A stretch of 8,139 nucleotides of DNA from an uncultured Collinsella sp. (lineage in GTDB: Bacteria > Actinomycetota > Coriobacteriia > Coriobacteriales > Coriobacteriaceae): NCBI GenBank assembly GCA_900546455.1, contig URCS01000077.1, forward strand, positions 1 to 8,139. The letters are read 5' to 3'. Both the position numbers and the translations under genes were made by a program. The notes under the pieces were generated by a model. That model saw nothing but the letters and a program-made list of their open reading frames with translations. It had not been told where the DNA came from and searched no databases. Positions 4,906 through 8,139 of the stretch are shown one piece after another. Numbering within the stretch: position 1 is the stretch's first letter; each line of letters begins with the position of its first letter.

Positions 4906-5011
4906 CTATATCCCCAACATCTCTCAATATTTGTATATTGTGACTATTTTAGATTTGTATAACCAACTCGAGCCCTTAGCAAGTCAATTGCTGCAGCAGG
5001 TTATATTTCTT
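4906..5011 (-). promoter_or_regulatory. AT-rich promoter region of the islet genes
   Basis: Minus-strand TTGACT (4982-4987) is a good -35 hexamer. Candidate -10 words are TATACA (4956-4961, spacing 20) and TAAAAT (4946-4951, 5 of 6 but without a matched -35). The region also has an inverted repeat CAATAT/ATATTG (4925-4940), the word ATTTGTAT twice at a 24-base interval (4929 and 4953), and a palindrome TGCTGCAGCA (4989-4998). These suggest a regulated promoter; the exact hexamers are uncertain. Confidence 0.35.
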
Positions 5012-5119
5012 TTGGCTCTGTTAGACCAGAATTGACATACGAGTGTTCCCATGGTGCCATATCGTTAGCCCCGTAGACCGCGACGGACGGGGCAGCATGA
5101 ACGCCGAGGACCTGGTAAC
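5012..5119. repeat. Right arm of the 108-base inverted repeat
   Basis: Inverted partner of 3864-3971, 103 of 108 identical, no gaps. It starts TTGGCTCTGTTAGACC and ends GACCTGGTAAC. Its rightward flank continues a GC-rich reading frame to 5201, whereas the left arm is cut off abruptly. This implies that the right copy retains more of the original element. Confidence 0.93.
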
Positions 5120-5201
5120 CACCTTCAAACGGGACATGGCGAAGCTGAGCGGGGCCGAGCGCCGCCGCGCGATCGATAGCCTCTTTGGGCTTAAAGGGTA
5201 A
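5025..5201 (+). pseudogene. Reading-frame stump of the repeated element
   Basis: An open frame of 58 codons follows an in-frame TAG at 5022 and ends at TAA 5199-5201. From ATG 5097 it encodes 34 residues, MNAEDLVTTFKRDMAKLSGA followed by ERRRAIDSLFGLKG. It is GC-rich, unlike the islet, and is the only plus-strand frame with a plausible coding style. The left repeat arm holds the first part of the same frame, but its ATG is ACG and the frame is cut at GTAAC. This is probably a fragment of a mobile-element gene or of a repeated host gene; the family is not recognised. It is not likely to be expressed as such. Confidence 0.4.
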
Positions 5202-5235
5202 TTATCAATTAGCAAGCCACCGTTACCCTCAACGC

Positions 5236-5272
5236 AAAAAGCCCGCCAGAACGATGTCCGTTCTGGCGGGCT
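5236..5272 (-). terminator. Intrinsic terminator of the SurA-like gene
   Basis: AGCCCGCCAGAACG (5240-5253) and CGTTCTGGCGGGCT (5259-5272) form a perfect 14-base stem with a 5-base loop. The minus strand continues with TTTTTG (5240-5235). It lies about 45 bases after the stop codon of the gene at 5317. Confidence 0.93.
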
Positions 5273-5316
5273 CAATCAGTAATACCGGCAGCGTGCTCAG
5301 CAGCCTAAGGCATCCC

Positions 5317-6411
5317 TTACGCAAACAGGCCGTAGATGCTGATATTGGCCTTGGCGTAGAGGCCGTTGGCGTACTCGGTCCACTTGGAGCTGGCGCTCGA
5401 AGCCTGCGAGGAATACTGCTGATAGGCGGTGTAATAGGCGGTCATGGCCTGCTTATAGGTAGCGCTATCGGCCGTAAAGGCATCGTCAGCGAAGGCCTTA
5501 GCGTAGGTGCTATCGGCGTCCTTCCAGGTGCCCTTTTCGCTATCCCACTCGTCGCCGGCAAGTTTGATGATGTAATCGGCGTAGTCCTTGCTCGCGGTCT
5601 CCTCGTTGCCGTCAGCAGGCTCGGTCGGGGCGGTCGGCATGCTTGCGGAGCTATCGCCCACCTTCTTCTTGTAGAGCTTCTGCAGCGTCGCGGACTGACG
5701 GACGATCTGCTTGGCCTGGTCCTTGGACACGCCATACTGCGTGGCCATGGTCTTGTAGTCCGAAGTGCCGATGGAATCCTCGGCGTACTTCTTCATCTCC
5801 TTAGAAGAGACGGTGATGCCCTCGTCCTCGGCAGCGTCGAGCAGGATCTTGTTGCGCACGTAGGACAGGATGACGTCGGCAGAGGGAGCGGTGTAGTTGC
5901 CATCGCCATCCTTGACGGTGTCGAGGCTGTACTGGCTCTCAATGGCCTCGCGCGCGGTGATGTCGCTCTTCTTGCCGTTGTAGCTGTAGCTTGCCACGGT
6001 CGAATCGAGCTGGTCCTCGGTGAGGGTCGCCGAGCCGACACCCTTGCCGCCAAAACCACCATTGCCAATAAAGAAGCCAATCACGGCAGCAATCACGACT
6101 GCAACCACAAAGGCGGCAATCATCGTCTTCTTGTGCTTGGATGCGCGGTCGTCTTCGTCGGAACCCAGGATATCGTCGTCCTCGTCCTGCTCCTCGGGCA
6201 TGAGGTTCTCGTCGGCGGCGTCCGCGGCGATCTTTGCCTCCAGGCGAGCGTCCTCCTCCTCGGCCGTCGTACCGGCGGCAATATGTTCGGCAGACGTACC
6301 GGCGACCAGATCGATCTTCTCCTCCTCATCACCATCGGGGCCTTCGCCGCGCTCGATGATCTGGATGCCGTCGATCTCGTCCTTCTCGTCCTTCTTTTGA
6401 ATCAGACCCAT
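5317..6411 (-). CDS. Membrane-anchored SurA-like (SurA_N-type) protein with acidic cytoplasmic tail
   Basis: Predicted bitopic membrane protein of 364 residues. Residues 1-95 are cytoplasmic and very acidic, with runs such as DGDEEEK (27-32) and PEEQDEDDDILGSDEDD (72-88), ending in the basic SKHKK stop. A transmembrane helix spans about 97-115 and is followed by a Gly-rich linker (NGGFGGKGVG). The outer part has the look of a SurA N-terminal chaperone domain: DVILSYVRNKILLDAAEDEGITVS (179-202), a KEMKKYAEDSIG helix, and YGVSKDQAKQIVRQSATLQKLYKKKV (226-251). A Ser/Ala/Tyr-rich C-terminal region follows. No parvulin isomerase domain is visible. It probably assists folding of exported proteins. 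The RBS AAGGAG is 8 bases upstream of the ATG. It lacks the N-terminal signal peptide and lipobox of PrsA; topology is inferred. Confidence 0.75.
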   Translation of the reverse strand: MGLIQKKDEKDEIDGIQIIERGEGPDGDEEEKIDLVAGTSAEHIAAGTTAEEEDARLEAKIAADAADENLMPEEQDEDDDILGSDEDDRASKHKKTMIAAFVVAVVIAAVIGFFIGNGGFGGKGVGSATLTEDQLDSTVASYSYNGKKSDITAREAIESQYSLDTVKDGDGNYTAPSADVILSYVRNKILLDAAEDEGITVSSKEMKKYAEDSIGTSDYKTMATQYGVSKDQAKQIVRQSATLQKLYKKKVGDSSASMPTAPTEPADGNEETASKDYADYIIKLAGDEWDSEKGTWKDADSTYAKAFADDAFTADSATYKQAMTAYYTAYQQYSSQASSASSKWTEYANGLYAKANISIYGLFA

Positions 6412-6449
6412 ATCAGTTACTCCTTGTTAGGAAACATAGTCCGCAATAG

Positions 6450-6478
6450 AATACGCCCGACAAAGCGCCGGGCGTATT
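6450..6478 (-). terminator. Hairpin between isocitrate dehydrogenase and the SurA-like gene
   Basis: AATACGCCCG (6450-6459) and CGGGCGTATT (6469-6478) form a perfect 10-base stem with a 9-base loop. The minus-strand tail TTCTATTG is only moderately T-rich, so termination after the dehydrogenase may be partial and allow read-through into the SurA-like gene. No convincing separate promoter for that gene was found, though TATAAC occurs at 6488-6493 on the minus strand. Confidence 0.6.
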
Positions 6479-6537
6479 GATTCTCAGGTTATACGCAAAC
6501 ACTTAAGTACTATTTAGGCGTTTGCAGTCTGCATGCC

Positions 6538-7623
6538 TTAGGCCAGGTGCGCGATAACGGCATCGGCAAAGGCCTGCGTGCCCACAGCGCCCTCAACGGA
6601 GCCGGTCTGGGCACGACGAACGTCGCCGGTAACCTGCTCACCCTCGTCGAGCGTGGCAGAAACGGCGGCGCGAATGCGATTGGCCGCGTCGTTCTCGCCC
6701 AGGTGATCGAGCATCATAGCCGCGGACAGAATCTCGGCCGTGGGGTTAGCGATATCCTGGCCAGCGATATCGGGCGCGGAGCCGTGCGTCGCCTCGAAGA
6801 TGGCGCAGTCGGCACCGATGTTGGAACCCGGAGCCATACCCAGTCCACCTACCAGACCGGCGCACAGGTCGCTCACAATGTCACCGTACAGGTTGGGCAG
6901 CACCAGGACATCGAAGTCGTTGGGGTTCTGGACCAGGCCCATGCAGGTGGCGTCGACAATCTTGTCGTTGAACTCGATATCGGGATAGTTGGCGGCCACC
7001 TCGCGCGCAACGCGCAGGAACAGGCCATCGGTCGCCTTCATGATGTTGGCCTTATGCACGGCCGTCACCTTTTTGCGGCCGCAGCGGCGGGCGTACTCAA
7101 AAGCGTACTCCACAATACGGCGGCTCTTGGCGATAGAGATGGGCTTGATCGAGATCGCGGAATCCGCGGCGAAGGTCTTTTGGCCCGAACGCTCAACGAG
7201 CTGCGAGAGCTCCTCGACCTCGGCAGCGCCCTCATCGAACTCGATGCCGGCATAGAGGTCCTCGGTGTTCTCGCGCACGATGACCAGGTCGACGTCGCGG
7301 AAGCGCGAGCCGTCGCCCGGCTGCGACAGGCAAGGGCGCACACAGGCGTACAGGTCAAAGTGCTTGCGCAGGGCGACGTTAACGCTGCGGAAACCCGTGC
7401 CAACCGGCGTAGTAATGGGACCCTTGATGGCAACCTTGGTCTCGGCGACCGCATCGAGCACATGTTGGGGCAGCGGCGTGCCAAACTCGTCCATGACGCC
7501 GGCACCGGCCTCCTGGACGTTCCAGTTGATCTGGACACCAGTGGCCTCGACCACGCGGCGCATAGCCTGCGTAATCTCGGGACCGATACCGTCACCAGGA
7601 ATCAGGACTACATCGTGCGCCAT
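6538..7623 (-). CDS. icd: Isocitrate dehydrogenase, NAD-type
   Basis: Oxidatively decarboxylates isocitrate to 2-oxoglutarate, feeding glutamate synthesis. The 361-residue protein has GDGIGPEI (10-17), KGPITTPVG (67-75), RSVNVALRKHFDLYACVRP (79-97; Ser80, Asn82, Arg86 and Arg96 for substrate), RENTEDLYAGIE (117-128), the catalytic Tyr124 and Lys191 (HKANIMK), metal ligands at Asp224, Asp248 and Asp252, and EATHGSAPDIAGQDIANPTAEI (277-298). SxN before the LRK motif marks isocitrate rather than isopropylmalate. In E. coli NADP enzyme the equivalent loop has Lys-Tyr and later Val; here Asp284-Ile285 and Ala292 point to NAD. The RBS GAGGAG lies within the last codons of the preceding gene, 9 bases before the ATG; that gene ends only 6 bases upstream. 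Homoisocitrate or tartrate-type relatives are less likely. Confidence 0.93.
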   Translation of the reverse strand: MAHDVVLIPGDGIGPEITQAMRRVVEATGVQINWNVQEAGAGVMDEFGTPLPQHVLDAVAETKVAIKGPITTPVGTGFRSVNVALRKHFDLYACVRPCLSQPGDGSRFRDVDLVIVRENTEDLYAGIEFDEGAAEVEELSQLVERSGQKTFAADSAISIKPISIAKSRRIVEYAFEYARRCGRKKVTAVHKANIMKATDGLFLRVAREVAANYPDIEFNDKIVDATCMGLVQNPNDFDVLVLPNLYGDIVSDLCAGLVGGLGMAPGSNIGADCAIFEATHGSAPDIAGQDIANPTAEILSAAMMLDHLGENDAANRIRAAVSATLDEGEQVTGDVRRAQTGSVEGAVGTQAFADAVIAHLA

Positions 7624-7629
7624 AATCTG

Positions 7630-8139
7630 TTACTCCTCGTCTTCGGCGTCGTCAGATTTTTTTACGCTAGCACGCTTCTTCTTTTTGGAGAGATCCAGGC
7701 CAAAACGTTTAACAAGCATTTCGCAAATCTCGCTCGAACGGGCCTTGAGATAGCTACCCTTGCCGTTCTCGGCATCGAACTTAAGGCGCAGCGCGAGCTT
7801 CTCGGCGACCTCGGCGTCAATCTCGCCCCGGCCAAACTCGTACAGGCAACCGAGCATGTCGCGATACTCGAGGTCGCCGTGGTAGCACTGGATGGCCTCG
7901 TCCAGGATGGGCCAAGCCTCGCGCGAACGCTCGACGCTCGTGGCGCCCCACACGCACAGCAGGCGGAAGGCGGCATAGCGCAGCGTGGACGAAATCTCAT
8001 CGAACAGCGCGGTCTCGGCGCCCTCAAAGGCATCGCCCAGCTGCTCGGGGCAGGTGGTGGCGAGCGCCGCCAGGGCATCGAGAGCCTCCCAGCGGGTCTG
8101 CGCCTCGGGGCGGTCGAGCGCCTCGATCAGCGCGGGCAC
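7630..8139 (-). CDS. HEAT-like repeat protein, C-terminal part (runs off the window)
   Basis: Only the last 169 or so residues are in view; the frame is open to the right edge, where a GTG is simply the last visible codon and not a supported start. The visible part begins PALIEALDRPEAQTRWEALDALAAL, a typical HEAT/armadillo-type helical pair, followed by more helical segments (STLRYAAFRLLCVWGATS, REAWPILDEAIQCYHGD, DAEVAEKLALRLKFDAENG). The C-terminus has a basic run (SKKKKRASVKK) then an acidic end (DDAEDEE). Such proteins are usually protein-binding scaffolds; no catalytic motif is seen. It ends 6 bases before isocitrate dehydrogenase and its 3' end supplies that gene's ribosome-binding site, so the two are co-transcribed. 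The function is unknown. Confidence 0.75.
   Translation of the reverse strand: MPALIEALDRPEAQTRWEALDALAALATTCPEQLGDAFEGAETALFDEISSTLRYAAFRLLCVWGATSVERSREAWPILDEAIQCYHGDLEYRDMLGCLYEFGRGEIDAEVAEKLALRLKFDAENGKGSYLKARSSEICEMLVKRFGLDLSKKKKRASVKKSDDAEDEE

Noticed and set aside
3864..5119. Intact transposon or insertion sequence
   Set aside because: No transposase, integrase or target-site duplication was found; only repeat arms and a short stump are visible.
5021..5275. Minus-strand frame of 84 codons starting MSPPERTSFWRAF
   Set aside because: Its first residues translate the terminator stem at 5240-5272 and it then runs antisense through the repeat arm; no ribosome-binding site.
5185..6480. Plus-strand frame of 431 codons
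   Set aside because: Antisense shadow of the SurA-like gene. The Leu/Gly/Val-rich low-complexity product is what GC-rich antisense codons give, and it starts across a terminator.
1..8139. CRISPR array, tRNA or rRNA genes
   Set aside because: No regularly spaced short direct repeats and no recognisable tRNA or rRNA sequence on reading either strand.

Overview
The window looks like chromosomal DNA of a high-GC Gram-positive gut anaerobe, most likely a coriobacterium such as Collinsella. I base this on the GC-rich coding style, the complete mannose-family PTS operon, the NAD-type isocitrate dehydrogenase and the membrane-anchored SurA-like protein. This is recognition, not a tested assignment. 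Every confident gene reads on the minus strand, so genes are transcribed from right to left.

Region 1 (57-3516) is a five-gene PTS operon in the order IIA, YajC-like, IIB, IIC, IID. It ends in two hairpins, of which the one at 57-90 is a normal intrinsic terminator. IIA (His9) and IIB (His17) carry the phosphoryl relay and IIC plus IID form the membrane channel. The sugar cannot be named with confidence. The GGAQPPN motif of IIC and the YajC gene point away from a plain glucose/mannose porter and towards the amino-sugar / uronate-disaccharide branch. IID carries an unusually long polar insert.

Region 2 (3364-3863) is a 500-base regulatory space upstream of the PTS operon. It holds two candidate extended -10 promoters, two copies of a palindromic element, two copies of a TGGT-CTAA-TGGT element, a LacI-type AAAACGTTTT centre, and a leader hairpin that buries the IIA ribosome-binding site.

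Region 3 (3864-5201) is the most unusual part. Two 108-base arms in inverted orientation (3864-3971 and 5012-5119, 5 differences, no gaps) enclose an AT-richer islet. The islet has its own upstream region, a secreted protein of 169 aa, a 121-aa cytoplasmic protein starting at GTG, and a strong terminator. I recognise neither protein. The right arm continues into a short GC-rich reading frame that looks like the stump of a larger element. The islet resembles cargo trapped between two decayed copies of one mobile-element end, or an invertible segment.

Region 4 (5236-8139) returns to core-genome style: a membrane-anchored SurA-like chaperone with a long acidic cytoplasmic tail, an NAD-type isocitrate dehydrogenase, and the C-terminal part of a HEAT-like protein running off the right edge. 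The last two are tightly coupled (6-base gap). A terminator hairpin separates the dehydrogenase from the SurA-like gene.
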